Shown: positions 43,669 through 54,976 of the stretch, piece by piece
Numbering within the stretch: position 1 is the stretch's first letter
How the letters are laid out: each line of letters starts with the position of its first letter
Source of the DNA: Sorghum bicolor
Taxonomy: Eukaryota; Streptophyta; Magnoliopsida; Poales; Poaceae
Direction of reading: 5' to 3'
Assembly: GCF_000003195.3 (NCBI RefSeq)
Contig: NC_012878.2
Span: forward strand, 13,633,104-13,697,103
DNA: 64,000 nt
The notes under the pieces: model-generated
Seen by the model: only the letters and a program-made list of their open reading frames with translations
Database searches by the model: none
What the model was told of the DNA's origin: nothing
Made by a program: the position numbers and the translations under genes

Positions 43669-46072
43669 TTGTTTGTAGGTACCATCGGCATTGGAGGCTT
43701 ATTTCAATTGATACTATATTGTTCATCATATGATTGAACCAAGTATTGAAGCCTAGTGCACATCCAAACCCAATGCCATGACAAGATAGTGAAGTCCAAA
43801 TGTGCTACAACATACAAGTGTCATATTCAAGTTGTGGTATTTTATTGGATTATTTGATGGCTTGCAAATACATGAGTTGAATCTTGCAAATTAAATGATC
43901 ATGAGCTAACCAAGGAATATATTTGTTGATCACATTCATTTGGGTGCATATAGGTTGATTGAATTGGATATATATGCAATGTTGCTTGCTATAAGATGAT
44001 TGAATGGATTAAATGCTTAGTAATCAAGTTTGGATTGGTATGAGATGGATAAGTTCATGAGATGACTTTTAGTGAGTGGATTGAATGGATATATGTCTTG
44101 TGAAAGTATTCAATCAAGTTGATTTCAAGTTTGATTCAATTTGAACAAGTATAGCTCAATTGCTTGAAATCTGTCTAAATTTGAAAAACTGAGCTAGCAG
44201 TGATCAAGTCTGAGTTTGAGTGATCAAATCTATTTGGAATGGCTTGAAATTTGGTATGCATGCTGTACACCTATCATAGAAGATGCTGTAGAAATTTCAT
44301 GAGGATTGGATAAGGGATACTTCGGTTTTGGAGTGGATCTTATCAGCTATAGTGCAGCAGTTTTCAGCATGTAGCAGTGGTGGAAGAATTGAAATCTGGT
44401 AGCAATCTAGAAGTCAAATGAAGCTCAAATTTTTACAGCTGCTAAAAGACTTAGTGAATCACATCTCCACCAAATTTCGTAGCATTTGGATCTGTACATT
44501 GTGAGATATAGATATTTCTTTAAAGGGTACAGAATCTATCAGAAAAGTGACAAATATTGGATTGATCTAGAGTCACTTAAATTGAAAGGTCCTCAAGTTG
44601 GAAATATGATTATAAGTGTTTGAGGCACCTAAGTTTGGTTTTGAATTGATCTAGAAGCATGACAATTAATGAGTACAAGGTCATTTGATTGTGGAATGTA
44701 CTTGGTGTACACATTTAGTACTCAAATTGAAGATCAAGATCAAACTCAAGATGAAGATGAAGTTTAAGTTCTAGTAACTATTGGAAATCATTTGGTAGAA
44801 AGAAAAGGACTTAAACTAGTAGAAATAAAAGGACTTAAAAAGAAAAGGGATTCATGGTTACTCATCACATTAAGTCCGTCACTTGAATCAATCAATCAAA
44901 GGCAATTCAAATAAGTGTCAAAAATGGTTCTTTGGAGAGAGGTCACTTCTCCCTATGTGAGGGGCGTGCCGCCCGAGGAGTGGGTAAACCAAGTGTGGTG
45001 CTTGGAAGGCTGACATGGAAGTGGTGATCTAAAGGGCATTTGAGATGCTTAGTTGAAGCAATCAAAAGGATTGATCAAGAAAGCAAGCAACAACCCAAAA
45101 GAGAGCTAGTCATGCTATTTCAAGTAATATTCTTAATAGTTCTCTCATGCAAGCAATGGTCAAAAGAAAAAGCAAGCCAACCACAACAAGATAGTGCACT
45201 TGATCAAGAAGTGGTTCTCCATTCATATGGGTGAAGATTTGATCTATCAATTGGCATTTATATTTGGTCTTCACCAAGCTTATAGTTGGACTTCACATTG
45301 CTATTTGGAGCTAAATTGGAATCTTATTGACTATCCTCTGCTCCAAGATAGCAAAGGTACCATTGTAATGTGCATGATCATTTCATCCCTTACTAGTATG
45401 CGGTTAGTGCACATAGTACATGCTTAATAGGATCATGCATGACAAATGAAAAGGTTTAAATTCATAACCTACCACTATTGCTTGATTGACTAGTTGATCT
45501 AGTGGTATGTATATGAGTTTGTTAATGAGCTAGTGAACCCAAGTACTTGATCTATTTCGGATTGTTAACAAGTGACAAGTACAACATTGGCAAGATAACC
45601 CTTAATGTGAGGTGTGAAAAAGCTTGTCATTGGTTCAAATCGGACTTGGAAGCTTAGGCAATCAACTTAGTTCAAGTCAACAATTAGAAGCTCATGAAGA
45701 TAAGAATACAAGAACAAGACAACAATGCAAGCGGATATCTAGATTCAAATGTTTCTTCAATTGGTATCCTACAATTTGTACTCATGATAGCAAATGTTCA
45801 AGATTGCAAATAAGTGGTTCCATACTAGAAGATCCTTAATTGGTAGAAGAATCCCATATGGTATCAGACAAGATATTTCAAGTGATATCACATTTATACA
45901 TATGGTATCTATCATACAAGAAGGTGGTTCCACAAGTGATCCTTAACTTTAAGTGATCATCAAGCAAAGAAAGTTCCCTCACCAACAAGATTGACAAGTG
46001 AATGACCCATGCTATGACATAGGGGGAGTGCCCCACCAAATGGTATCAAGGTCAAAGATCCTATGTGGTATC
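43669..46072. other. Element G non-coding 3' region lacking pol
   Basis: 2.4 kb with no integrase, reverse transcriptase or RNase H motif in any frame that I can see. It is AT-rich with many TTGAAT/TGATTGA-like words. The PPT-like AGGGGGAG at 46021-46028 lies about 45 bp before F. G may be a gag-only derivative that depends on a full SIRE element. Confidence 0.7.
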
Positions 46073-47725
46073 TGTTGACGGTCCTTAAGTATCCAATTTA
46101 ATTATCAAATAAATAAAGAAAAGGATCCAAATGAAATAAAGATCTAGACTTAGGGTTTTATCTGACAGAATTCCACGAGCTTTGGTGTTTGTCTATTTCT
46201 GCAGGGGGTTATCAGGAAATATGGAAGAAAGGCCCACATGTCAGGATTACGTAAAGATATTAACGTGCTGCGCAATTATCTTACATCTAGAAGACTCCAG
46301 AAGCCACGAGACCGAAGCGGAGGCAAATCGGGGCCAGAGACAGGGCGCCCGCCCTGTCCAACTGGGCGCCCGCCCTGCCCCTAAGTCCAATCAGGACTCT
46401 GCTTTGCAGGAAGTCTCCACCGACCTAAAGGATGAATCTAAACCATACAATCTATGTCGGTTTGATCCAAGGGCCCATATTCAGTTGAAGGGACTATAAA
46501 ACCAGACCCCCTGGCCCCTGGAGGAGAGAGCCTCTCAACCCTAATTCATTGTTCCATCAAGGGAGAAGAAGCCTCTGATCAAGATTAGAGCCACCATATC
46601 AATTAGATATCTAGATTAGCATAGCTACATAGGATTAGAACTAGAAGGAGTCAATCTTCGATTGGTTTCCGGATCTGTCAGGAGGATTATTGGTAATTCT
46701 CTAATTGTGCTTCTAATTGCTTTCTAATTATCTTTGTTCTTCAATATTATGAATATGACTTTGTTCTACTTCAATATATTGCTTATGACTTTGCTCTATT
46801 TGCTTATATTCAAGATTATATTGTTCTTAGTTTATCATAGTTATGTACTTGGCTTAGTTAGATACGATCTATATACATGCTTAGGATCGTATAGCGTTTA
46901 TCCATCGGATCCATGGGTAAATGATAGATATTGTGTAGGCGTGGTGCTTATACCGTATTTATCTGCGATTGTACCCAATATGCCAGATCATGGGGTAGTT
47001 CGTGATAGTGACAGCTTCATTGATTCTTATATAGTCCCCCTCTCGTGTATTGGGCTGGCAGAGCAACATTATTACAGGGGAGTGATTGCTATGTTTCTCA
47101 TATTCCTTGCTAATATCACTATGCATGGGCGTAGTCTTGTCTCGCAATGATTGCTAAGTATGCTTGCACTAACTATGATATGCTAGACTATATAGTTAAG
47201 AATAACTTAGGGAATATTCTTGTAGTTCATTCTAATACCATGCTAATGACTTTCTAGAGTATCTAATTGAGGTGCTTATCATATTTATTATGTGGCTAGA
47301 TCAGATTAGTTATCCTTGTCACTATTATCATTTCATATATCTATTATGTGACACTTATCCCTGTATGAAGAGTTAGATATAATGTTCTCAATTATACATG
47401 CAATGATAGATGCTCAATCTCATATTCTATTCTGTAATCAATAGTGATGATTGATTAATCCCTTCCCAGTGGTAAAAATATAAATAACGATACCTGGAAT
47501 ACTTCCCGGTTAAAATGCTACATCGGTATTAATCTGTGCGCTTGCAGATCCCATTCATTATTTATTTAGAAGAGCAATTGCATATTTCAATACCGCGTCT
47601 CTCATGTCATGCTGGGGATGACAACTTGGCTTAAGTGGTGTGAGGGATAGGTTTGGCATTTTTGGCACCGTTGCTAGATTTAGAACTTAGTCTACTTTTG
47701 GTAATGATGTTAAGAATACCCAACA
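46073..47725 (+). repeat. Element F 5' LTR (about 1.65 kb)
   Basis: The start TGTTGACGG and first 450 bp match the E LTR. The end CCAACA lies before the primer site. It is about 420 bp longer than that of E, partly from a 3' extension (about 47560-47725) that contains an extra primer-site-like motif. It has paired GGGCGCCCGCCC palindromes (46341-46377). Confidence 0.78.
46495..46501 (+). promoter_or_regulatory. Element F TATA box
   Basis: TATAAAA, followed by CCAGACCCCCTGGCCCCTGG, a segment also found just after the TATA of E. Confidence 0.78.
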
Positions 47726-47733
47726 AGCATTTT

Positions 47734-47751
47734 TGGCGCCGTTGCCGGGGA
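47734..47751 (+). promoter_or_regulatory. Element F primer-binding site
   Basis: TGGCGCCGTTGCCGGGGA, identical to that of E. A degenerate copy TTGGCACCGTTGCTAG lies 71 bp upstream, at 47663. Confidence 0.85.
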
Positions 47752-47885
47752 AGGTTGATTACCAATCAGGAATGGAATAAAAGATTTTGAGTTATCATTC
47801 GCATCACTAATATGATTGAGCTTATCTATTCTCTCATACAGTTTTACCCCGATATTTTTCTATTTTATCTTATGTAGGTGAATGT

Positions 47886-50066
47886 ATGAATAGAAGACAT
47901 CTTCCAGGAAATTTTGTTGACAATCCTGAAGCATTATTCAAGAAGACGAGGGCCAAGCTAAAGAAATCATCAACACTTCACGAAGAAGCTTCATCCAATC
48001 AAGAAGATCACCGGAACTTGTCTTCAGAGTTCGAAGCCATGGCGAACAAATCGATCCGCGAGTTCTCAGCTCCCACTATGGACAACATCCGCACTGGACC
48101 TGCTGCAGAGATCGATGGCAACTTTGAGCTCAAGCCTGGACTTATCAACATGGTGCAATCCAACCAGTTCTGTGGGAAGGCACACGAAGATGCTAGTGCT
48201 CATTTACAACACTTCCTGGAGATTTGCAACACATTCACCATAGCAGGAGTTTCCAAAGACGCTATACTACTTCGCCTCTTCCCATTCTCACTGTTAGGAA
48301 GAGCGAAGCAGTGGTTCTACGCTACAAAGGAGAAGAATACTACGTGGGCACTCTGCTCAACAAACTTCCTGGCAAAGTTCTTTCCCATGGGCAAGACCAA
48401 TGCTCTCCGTGGGAAGATTACAAGTTTTCAGCAACAAAATGATGAATCTGTTCCAGAAGCATGGGAGCGCTTTCAAGACTACATCCTAGAATGTCCCCAT
48501 CATGGAATGGAGAGTTGGCTATTGATGCAGACATTCTATCATGGGCTCAGCAACAGTGCCCGAGAGACCATGGATGCTGCAGCTGGAGGAGCATTCTTAT
48601 CACTTACTATACCACAAGCCACAGCTCTTGTGGAGAAGATGGCATCCAATCAAAGCTGGAATGAAGAGAGGACCCAGACACGCAAGAGAGGTGGAGGTAT
48701 GCATCAGCTGAAGAAGGTAGACATGCTGTCTGCAAAGCTAGACCTGCTCATGAAGAAGCTCGATGATAAAGCTGGAGACAAGAAAGAAGTTATGCACATC
48801 TACGACTCTCACATGACTTGTGAGGAGTGTGGAGACACTGGACACTCAGGCAACCACTGCCCTGAGATGCTTGAGGATGTGAACTACATCAACAACAACA
48901 ACTACTACAACCGTCCTCAACAAAATCAAGGTTGGAATCAACAGAGGCCTAACTACTCAGGTAATTATCAAGGTAACAATTCTTACAACAATAATAATAA
49001 TTTTCCACCTTTGAGAGAGTTAGTGTCTAATCAAGGAAAGCTAATGGATAACCTATCTAAGAAATTGGCATCTAATGATAAAATGCTAGAAAATATAAAT
49101 AATAGAATGGATAATTTCTCTACTGCCATCAAGAATCAAATTAGCTTTAATAAAATGATTGAATCTCAGTTAAATCAGATAGCTGCTGCTGTTCCTACTA
49201 CTAACCCCGGTATACCATCACAACCGGAAGGATTAGAATCTACAAATCTTGTAGACATGTTTGATGCAGGTAATTGGAGTAACCCCGTCAATGAATTTTC
49301 TACTGACCGTCTGCCGGTCAAGAGAGGCGATCCAGGACGCCCCGTCATCCCGATCTCCATCGGCATGGTGGACTTCCCAGAAGCACTCTGCGACTTTGGC
49401 TCCAGTGTCAACATTATACCCAGGGTACTCTATGAGAAATTCTTTACATATCCTTTATTAGAGACAACCATGTGTTTGCAGTTTGCAGATCAGACGATAA
49501 CTTTTCCAAAAGGAATAGTGAGGAACCTTTGTGTCCGAGTTGGTACCTTGTATGCACCAGCAGACTTCGTAGTGGTAGAGACCGGAAATGATGAGAGAGC
49601 ACCTATCATCCTAGGGAGGCCATTTTTGAACACCACGGGAGCTATCATCTACGCCAGTGCTGCTAAGATCAGTTTCTACGTCAAAGGGAAGAAGGAAACA
49701 TTTTTCTTCAAAAACAAGACTACACAAATTCAAGATCAATCCAGACGTCAATCAAGGAAGAGGACCAACAGGAGGAACAGGAACAAGCAAGTGTGGACCG
49801 AGTCAACTAAGATGGTCACTGTAGTCCATGGAGGCCAAGATCACCAACTGAAGTCACCGTTTTTGACCAAGAAGGACGACCCAGGAATGCCAAGCATCTA
49901 CTGCTCCATAAATGGATACAACTTCTACAAGACGATTTGCGACACCGGATCAGGCGTCAACATAATGGCCGCAGTCACCTATCGGCTCTTGTTCGGGACC
50001 ATGCCACTAAGACCAACATACAGCTCCAGATGGCAGATCAGACATTTCGAGAAGTTCAAGGAATAG
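47886..50066 (+). CDS. gag: Element F Gag-protease polyprotein (726 aa), second protease domain cut by a frameshift
   Basis: It starts at ATG 47886 (MNRRHLPGNF). A second possible start is the ATG at residue 52 (MANKSIREF). Residues about 85-260 are a gypsy-type capsid region (LQHFLEICNTFTIAGVSKD, LFPFSLLGRAKQWF), closest in style to Athila-lineage Gags. One CCHC knuckle is at residues 312-325. An Asn-rich linker and a helical segment follow. Protease 1 has D503-F-G-S-S and ends with IILGRPFL. A second retropepsin begins at about 660 with D686-T-G-S, but the frame ends at 726. Its second half lies in another phase (50021-50521). No reverse transcriptase follows. The particle-forming and RNA-binding parts look intact. 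Confidence 0.85.
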   Translation: MNRRHLPGNFVDNPEALFKKTRAKLKKSSTLHEEASSNQEDHRNLSSEFEAMANKSIREFSAPTMDNIRTGPAAEIDGNFELKPGLINMVQSNQFCGKAHEDASAHLQHFLEICNTFTIAGVSKDAILLRLFPFSLLGRAKQWFYATKEKNTTWALCSTNFLAKFFPMGKTNALRGKITSFQQQNDESVPEAWERFQDYILECPHHGMESWLLMQTFYHGLSNSARETMDAAAGGAFLSLTIPQATALVEKMASNQSWNEERTQTRKRGGGMHQLKKVDMLSAKLDLLMKKLDDKAGDKKEVMHIYDSHMTCEECGDTGHSGNHCPEMLEDVNYINNNNYYNRPQQNQGWNQQRPNYSGNYQGNNSYNNNNNFPPLRELVSNQGKLMDNLSKKLASNDKMLENINNRMDNFSTAIKNQISFNKMIESQLNQIAAAVPTTNPGIPSQPEGLESTNLVDMFDAGNWSNPVNEFSTDRLPVKRGDPGRPVIPISIGMVDFPEALCDFGSSVNIIPRVLYEKFFTYPLLETTMCLQFADQTITFPKGIVRNLCVRVGTLYAPADFVVVETGNDERAPIILGRPFLNTTGAIIYASAAKISFYVKGKKETFFFKNKTTQIQDQSRRQSRKRTNRRNRNKQVWTESTKMVTVVHGGQDHQLKSPFLTKKDDPGMPSIYCSINGYNFYKTICDTGSGVNIMAAVTYRLLFGTMPLRPTYSSRWQIRHFEKFKE

Positions 50067-50521
50067 TATCTGATGTCCCAGTCAAAATAGACGATCATTT
50101 TGTCTACACAGACTTTCAAGTTGTTGACATGGGAGAAGACGAGTATGATCCACCCATCATCCTTGGAAGACCGTTCCTCAGCACCGTTAAAGCCATTATC
50201 TACATTGGAACCGGAGAAGTCCATATGCACTTCCCCTCAGAGAAGGTACGCTGTTATTTTACTGACCCTAACTATATCATTGAAGAATCTAAGCAGGTAA
50301 GAAAACGACGCAACTGCAACCAGAGGAGGCAGATCATTAAGGACGGATGGGCAGACTATGAAGGAGAAGTTGTAAGGTCAGAAGACGTAGAGTTTAAACA
50401 GAATTATCCAGAGGAGATTGAAGCACCGAGTCAGGTGTGGAAAATGAAGATAACTATACAAGAAGAGGAGGCGCTGCCGGAAGTACCGACTACGCCACCC
50501 AACGAACCTCAGGACGATTAA
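50021..50521 (+). pseudogene. Element F second protease domain, C-terminal half in a shifted frame
   Basis: Directly after the point where the main ORF leaves homology (about 50020), the overlapping frame reads QLQMADQTFREVQGIVSDVP, then DEYDPPIILGRPFL and a basic-to-acidic tail ending EPQDD at 50521. This is the second half of the retropepsin that starts at D686 of the main ORF. A one-base frameshift therefore splits the domain. It could be a mutation or, less likely, programmed frameshifting. I see no classical slippery heptamer at the crossover. Element E has a related but internally deleted version in one frame, which argues that the frames were once joined. Confidence 0.75.
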
Positions 50522-51098
50522 GAAATTGGAGAGTCCCGTTCGGAGGACTTAAAAACACCGAACGCCTTGCCAAGAGGTAAACTTGGTAGTTACCCTTTCC
50601 CTTTCAGTTATTTTAAATAGTTTACTTAGTTAAACATGCTCATACTGTCTTAAAAAGAAAATAAAAATTTGAAAAATAGTAAGCCCCATGTGAATAGACG
50701 AGTGGCATAAAACCCATACGTACATTCACTGTGGTGGCATAAAAATAAAATAAATATTTTTTCTGCTTTATAAAATAAAAATATAAAAACAGGAAGTAAT
50801 AATTATTAAGGAGTCTCAAGATGATAAAGGCTAGATATTTATGCTAACACTTAATCAGTTCCACAAGCTTTGTTGTCTATTTGAGCTCCACAGAATTTAA
50901 GAATCAAGAAGACTAGCAGACGGAGGACATTCTAATCGCTGTCAGAATGCTGCTTTCAAATACACCTCTGCCACCTGCTAGCTACATCAAGAGAAATTAC
51001 GTCAAAATTCAGCTTGGGGGAGAGCACCCCCATTTATCTCGATAAGTATTTCTATCTATCTATCTTATATTTATATTATTTTAGAATATTAATACACA
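50522..51098. other. Element F 3' non-coding region up to D insertion
   Basis: It matches E 39241-39800. It includes GCTTGGGGGAG at 51012-51022, followed by a GGGGG/CCCCC mini-hairpin. ACACA at 51094-51098 is the likely D target duplication. The last 365 bp are duplicated at 53878-54242. Confidence 0.75.
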
Positions 51099-53877
51099 TG
51101 TTGACACCATTTTTGGGCACGTGTCTAGGATGGCAGGATAGGGTGGCAGTACGATGCGGGTTGCTGATGAGGATGGTTGCCGATGAGGGAGAGGTTGAAT
51201 GTGACTAAGTCCACAGGCAGTAATATGGTGCCGATAGCTGGATAAAAAGGTCTGCCGATGACTATGGCAAGGGGATTGCCGATGATGCGAGGGAGGAGTG
51301 TGGAAGCTGCCAGTTGTCATGTGGAGGAGTTTCGGTTTGTCACGAAGGATAGTTTTATTATTTCCTTAATTATTTGCATCGTTTTGTATACGGATTCCGT
51401 GTAATTTGGAATTCGAATTCTAATCGTGTCTGGTTGTAGCTCTTTGAGCAGGGTATAAATATAAACCCTAGGACCTTGTAATAATCAATCAAGAAATCAA
51501 TCAAACACACGTTTTTACTCATATTCCAGCATCTACTTTTCGACGACTTCGTCATACTTTTTTCTTTTTATTACGAGTTCTTAGGAATTCGTCGACTTAA
51601 GCTCGGCGTGTTCTCGAGTTCCGCGTGAGTACCTCTTAGCCGTGACATCCGGGCGCATCGCTGTTGTCAGGACTAAAGTATTCGAGTTATCACCTTTGCC
51701 GATAGCAAGGTCAAATCGGCTGGCACGCCTTAACGTTTGAATCGGGTATTAGCCCTTTGTGTTTGCAGATCAGTTTTGCATCAACACATCTTTGGGCACG
51801 CCCGGTGGGACAGATTCAGGATCAAGATCAACATGTCGATCTCTGACCTCGATCAAGAGAACGTCATCCCCGTGACGGAGGCCAACCTCAAGGATGAGCA
51901 AAAGCAAGCTATTGCCCAAGCCATGGAAGAATTCAAGCAGCAATGCCTGAGGTCTTTCAGCATAAACAGGAGCGGCGAAGTGGTCCAGAAAGATGCACTG
52001 CCGGCACCACGGCAGGTCACCTTTGACGCCAATCCTGGCAAGCTTCAAGATATGGTTGACAATGCCATCAATCGAGCGTTGATTAACCAAGCTGGTGTAC
52101 TGTCTAATACGGTTTTCAACGCCGTGGCAAGAACTTTCAAGGAAGGACAAATCCCGCCAGATTATGTGGGGCCCTCCCATCATCAGCCAACGGCACCAGA
52201 GGTCACGGCTCCATCGGCTGCCTTGACGAATGCAAGTGCACAGTCTGCCGTCCCTCCAAGTACATTGGGGACTACTGGTGCACTATCTATGCCGATGGCA
52301 ACCAACCCACAAATTTCAGTTGGGCAGCATAAACTGACAACATATATGTTGGCATCGGCAATGTCAGGGTTAACTCTTCCTCCCAACTGGTGGGGTTATG
52401 GTATGCCTCCAGAGTTGACGCCGGGAACATCACAAATAACTAACATGAGGGGCAAAACTCTTATGACATCGGCACCTCCCAATGCGCCGGTGAACCAGAG
52501 TCCTCGGTATACCACAACTACTACTGCAAGGCCTCACACTGGGAATCCTCAAGATTCAATGTTTCAAATGCCCAACGCATCGGCAGAGTCAATGCTGATG
52601 CAACAGAGGCCTATGGCCCAGTCGGGGTATGTCAATTCAACGACGGTACCCAATTACCAATCATCGGCAGCACCTATGCCGATGAACGCTAATAATGGAT
52701 GGCTTGGACAGCAAGCCTTTCCACAATCGCCCCAGCAGGGTTATCAGACTACAGGGTTCCAGCAAGGGCAGGTCTATCCCGAGTTCCAAGGTCAGGGGAT
52801 TCCCAACCAGACAATAAATTTTGGACAGCAACTCGGAGGACAGCCAATCAGTGGACAGCAGTTTGGTAGTCCGCAGATTGGAGGACAGGTGACCAATACA
52901 ATGTTCCATGCAGGTCACGTCCCAAACAGACACGTGGAGGTTCGCCACCAAGTGCCAGATCCGCAGCCGCCTCATCGGCAAGATGCCGATGCGTATTGGG
53001 CCGATAAGATTGCTGAAGTAATGAGGGAACAATTTGGGATAAAACCCAAAGTCAACACTTATTCTTATCGGACACCGTATCCTCCAGCGTATGATTTGAT
53101 CCCGCTTCCACATCGGTACAAGGTACCGGATTTTACAAAGTTTTCCGGACAGGACGACACGTCAACCATGGAGCATGTCAACAGGTTCATTATTCAATGT
53201 GGAGAGGCTGGTAACAGGGACGAATTGAGGGTTTGTCTATTTTCATCATCATTGTCTGGATCGGCCTTTACTTGGTTCATATCATTACCTCCCAACTCAG
53301 TAATTACTTGGGCCGATCTAGAGAAGCAATTCCACAGATACTTCTTCTCGGGGGTTCATGAGAAGAAGATCACCGACTTGGTCAAGTTGAGGCAACGTAA
53401 TGATGAGTCGGTTGAGGGATTTGTGCAGAGGATACGAGAGGTCAAGAATAAATGCTATAGCCTGGTTCTGGACGATCGGCAGCTAGCCGATTTGGCTTTC
53501 CAGGGTTTGTTGCCACATATCAGGGATAAGTATGCCTCTCAGGAGTTCGAAAGTTTAAGTCATTTGGTGCAGAGGATATCTGATCAAGACATCAAGCCTT
53601 TCGAGCCTAAGAGGGCATGGAATAAGAAAGTGTCATTTGTTGATGAAGCAACAAGCTCAGATTCCGATGAGGAACCAGTAATCGGTTTGGCAGAGTGGGT
53701 AAAAAACAAGAAGCCGATGTCTTGTCCTTTTGGGCAGAAGGAACCAAAGAAGTTTGCCTTTGACACCGCCAAGGCCGGTAGGATATTTGACTTTCTACTT
53801 CAGGAAGGTCAAATCAAACTGTCACCTAACCACGTGATCCCGTCGGCAGAAGAGTTGAAGAGGATGAGATATTGCAA
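50734..53877 (+). repeat. Tandem duplication, unit 1 (3144 bp)
   Basis: Position n here matches n+3144. The unit carries the end of F, the D 5' LTR and D gag up to the zinc knuckle. I noticed fewer than ten base differences between the units. GTGGCATAA at 50734, 53878 and 57022 marks the three borders. Confidence 0.97.
51099..51786 (+). repeat. Element D 5' LTR, duplicate copy 1 (688 bp)
   Basis: Ends TGTTGA and TCAACA. TATAAATA at 51454-51461. Nearly identical to 54243-54930. The primer site that follows starts GGGCACGCCC rather than TGGCACGCCC. Confidence 0.95.
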
Positions 53878-53917
53878 GTGGCATAAAAATAAAATAAATA
53901 TTTTTTCTGCTTTATAA
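51833..53917 (+). pseudogene. gag: Element D gag, truncated duplicate (694 codons)
   Basis: The start is the ATG at 51833 (MSISDLDQEN), equivalent to 54977 in the full copy; the open frame extends 32 codons further upstream. It contains the Gln/Pro-rich N-terminal half and the whole capsid region but breaks at residue 683, within the zinc-knuckle-like motif. There F-derived sequence supplies KNKINIFSAL and a stop. It therefore lacks nucleic-acid binding, the protease and everything after. It keeps its own LTR promoter, so it could express a capsid-only Gag. The break coincides exactly with the GTGGCATAA junction of the tandem duplication. Confidence 0.9.
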
Positions 53918-54242
53918 AATAAAAATATAAAAACAGGAAGTAATAATTATTAAGGAGTCTCAAGATGATAAAGGCTAGATATTTATGCTAACACTTAATC
54001 AGTTCCACAAGCTTTGTTGTCTATTTGAGCTCCACAGAATTTAAGAATCAAGAAGACTAGCAGACGGAGGACATTCTAATCGCTGTCAGAATGCTGCTTT
54101 CAAATACACCTCTGCCACCTGCTAGCTACATCAAGAGAAATTACGTCAAAATTCAGCTTGGGGGAGAGCACCCCCATTTATCTCGATAAGTATTTCTATC
54201 TATCTATCTTATATTTATATTATTTTAGAATATTAATACACA
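53887..54242. other. Duplicated F-derived flank between the two D copies
   Basis: A copy of 50743-51098 with no gene. It shows that the duplication happened after D inserted into F. Confidence 0.93.
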
Positions 54243-54930
54243 TGTTGACACCATTTTTGGGCACGTGTCTAGGATGGCAGGATAGGGTGGCAGTACGATG
54301 CGGGTTGCTGATGAGGATGGTTGCCGATGAGGGAGAGGTTGAATGTGACTAAGTCCACAGGCAGTAATATGGTGCCGATAGCTGGATAAAAAGGTCTGCC
54401 GATGACTATGGCAAGGGGATTGCCGATGATGCGAGGGAGGAGTGTGGAAGCTGCCAGTTGTCATGTGGAGGAGTTTCGGTTTGTCACGAAGGATAGTTTT
54501 ATTATTTCCTTAATTATTTGCATCGTTTTGTATACGGATTCTGTGTAATTTGGAATTCGAATTCTAATCGTGTCTGGTTGTAGCTCTTTGAGCAGGGTAT
54601 AAATATAAACCCTAGGACCTTGTAATAATCAATCAAGAAATCAATCAAACACACGTTTTTACTCATATTCCAGCATCTACTTTTCGACGACTTCGTCATA
54701 CCTTTTTCTTTTTATTACGAGTTCTTAGGAATTCGTCGACTTAAGCTCGGCGTGTTCTCGAGTTCCGCGTGAGTACCTCTTAGCCGTGACATCCGGGCGC
54801 ATCGCTGTTGTCAGGACTAAAGTATTCGAGTTATCACCTTTGCCGATAGCAAGGTCAAATCGGCTGGCACGCCTTAACGTTTGAATCGGGTATTAGCCCT
54901 TTGTGTTTGCAGATCAGTTTTGCATCAACA
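54243..54930 (+). repeat. Element D 5' LTR, copy 2 (688 bp)
   Basis: Adjacent to the intact coding region. TATAAATA at 54598-54605. Ends TGTTGA/TCAACA. Confidence 0.95.
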
Positions 54931-54937
54931 CATCTTT

Positions 54938-54955
54938 TGGCACGCCCGGTGGGAC
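54938..54955 (+). promoter_or_regulatory. Element D primer-binding site candidate
   Basis: TGGCACGCCCGGTGGGAC starts seven bases after the LTR. It has the TGG required to pair with a tRNA CCA end. The tRNA identity was not determined. Confidence 0.75.
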
Positions 54956-54976
54956 AGATTCAGGATCAAGATCAAC

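Larger units (their letters stand above)
31656..46072 (+). mobile_element. Element G: SIRE/Maximus-like Ty1/copia element, gag only, split by element E
   Basis: A 5' LTR (about 31656-34040), a tRNA-iMet-like primer site two bases later, and a gag with three CCHC knuckles (34092-35001 and 42666-43668) define a copia element of the SIRE type. E is inserted within gag with a perfect target duplication. After gag, 2.4 kb contain no pol domain. A PPT-like GGGGGAG sits at 46022 shortly before element F begins. The 3' LTR must lie past the window, on the far side of F and D. The left LTR boundary is inferred from the TG and from loss of the H reading frame, and may be off by tens of bases. Confidence 0.8.
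46073..51098 (+). mobile_element. Element F: gag-protease gypsy-like element related to E, 3' part displaced by element D
   Basis: A 5' LTR (46073-47725), a primer site identical to that of E, and a long gag-protease ORF. The 3' portion is cut at 51098 by element D; the rest should lie beyond the window. The left flank GTATC (46068-46072) is the expected target duplication, unconfirmed. The stretch 50734-51098 is repeated at 53878-54242 because of the tandem duplication. In E the corresponding downstream 2 kb has no pol, so this family probably lacks it. Confidence 0.85.

Noticed and set aside
46734..47150. 138-codon ORF in the F LTR, hydrophobic at its start
   Set aside because: It lies wholly inside the LTR, its hydrophobicity follows from T-rich sequence, and the E LTR has no counterpart frame.
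52661..53113. Minus-strand 150-codon ORF in D gag (and its copy 55805-56257)
   Set aside because: A shadow of the Gln/Pro-rich sense frame, present twice only because of the tandem duplication.
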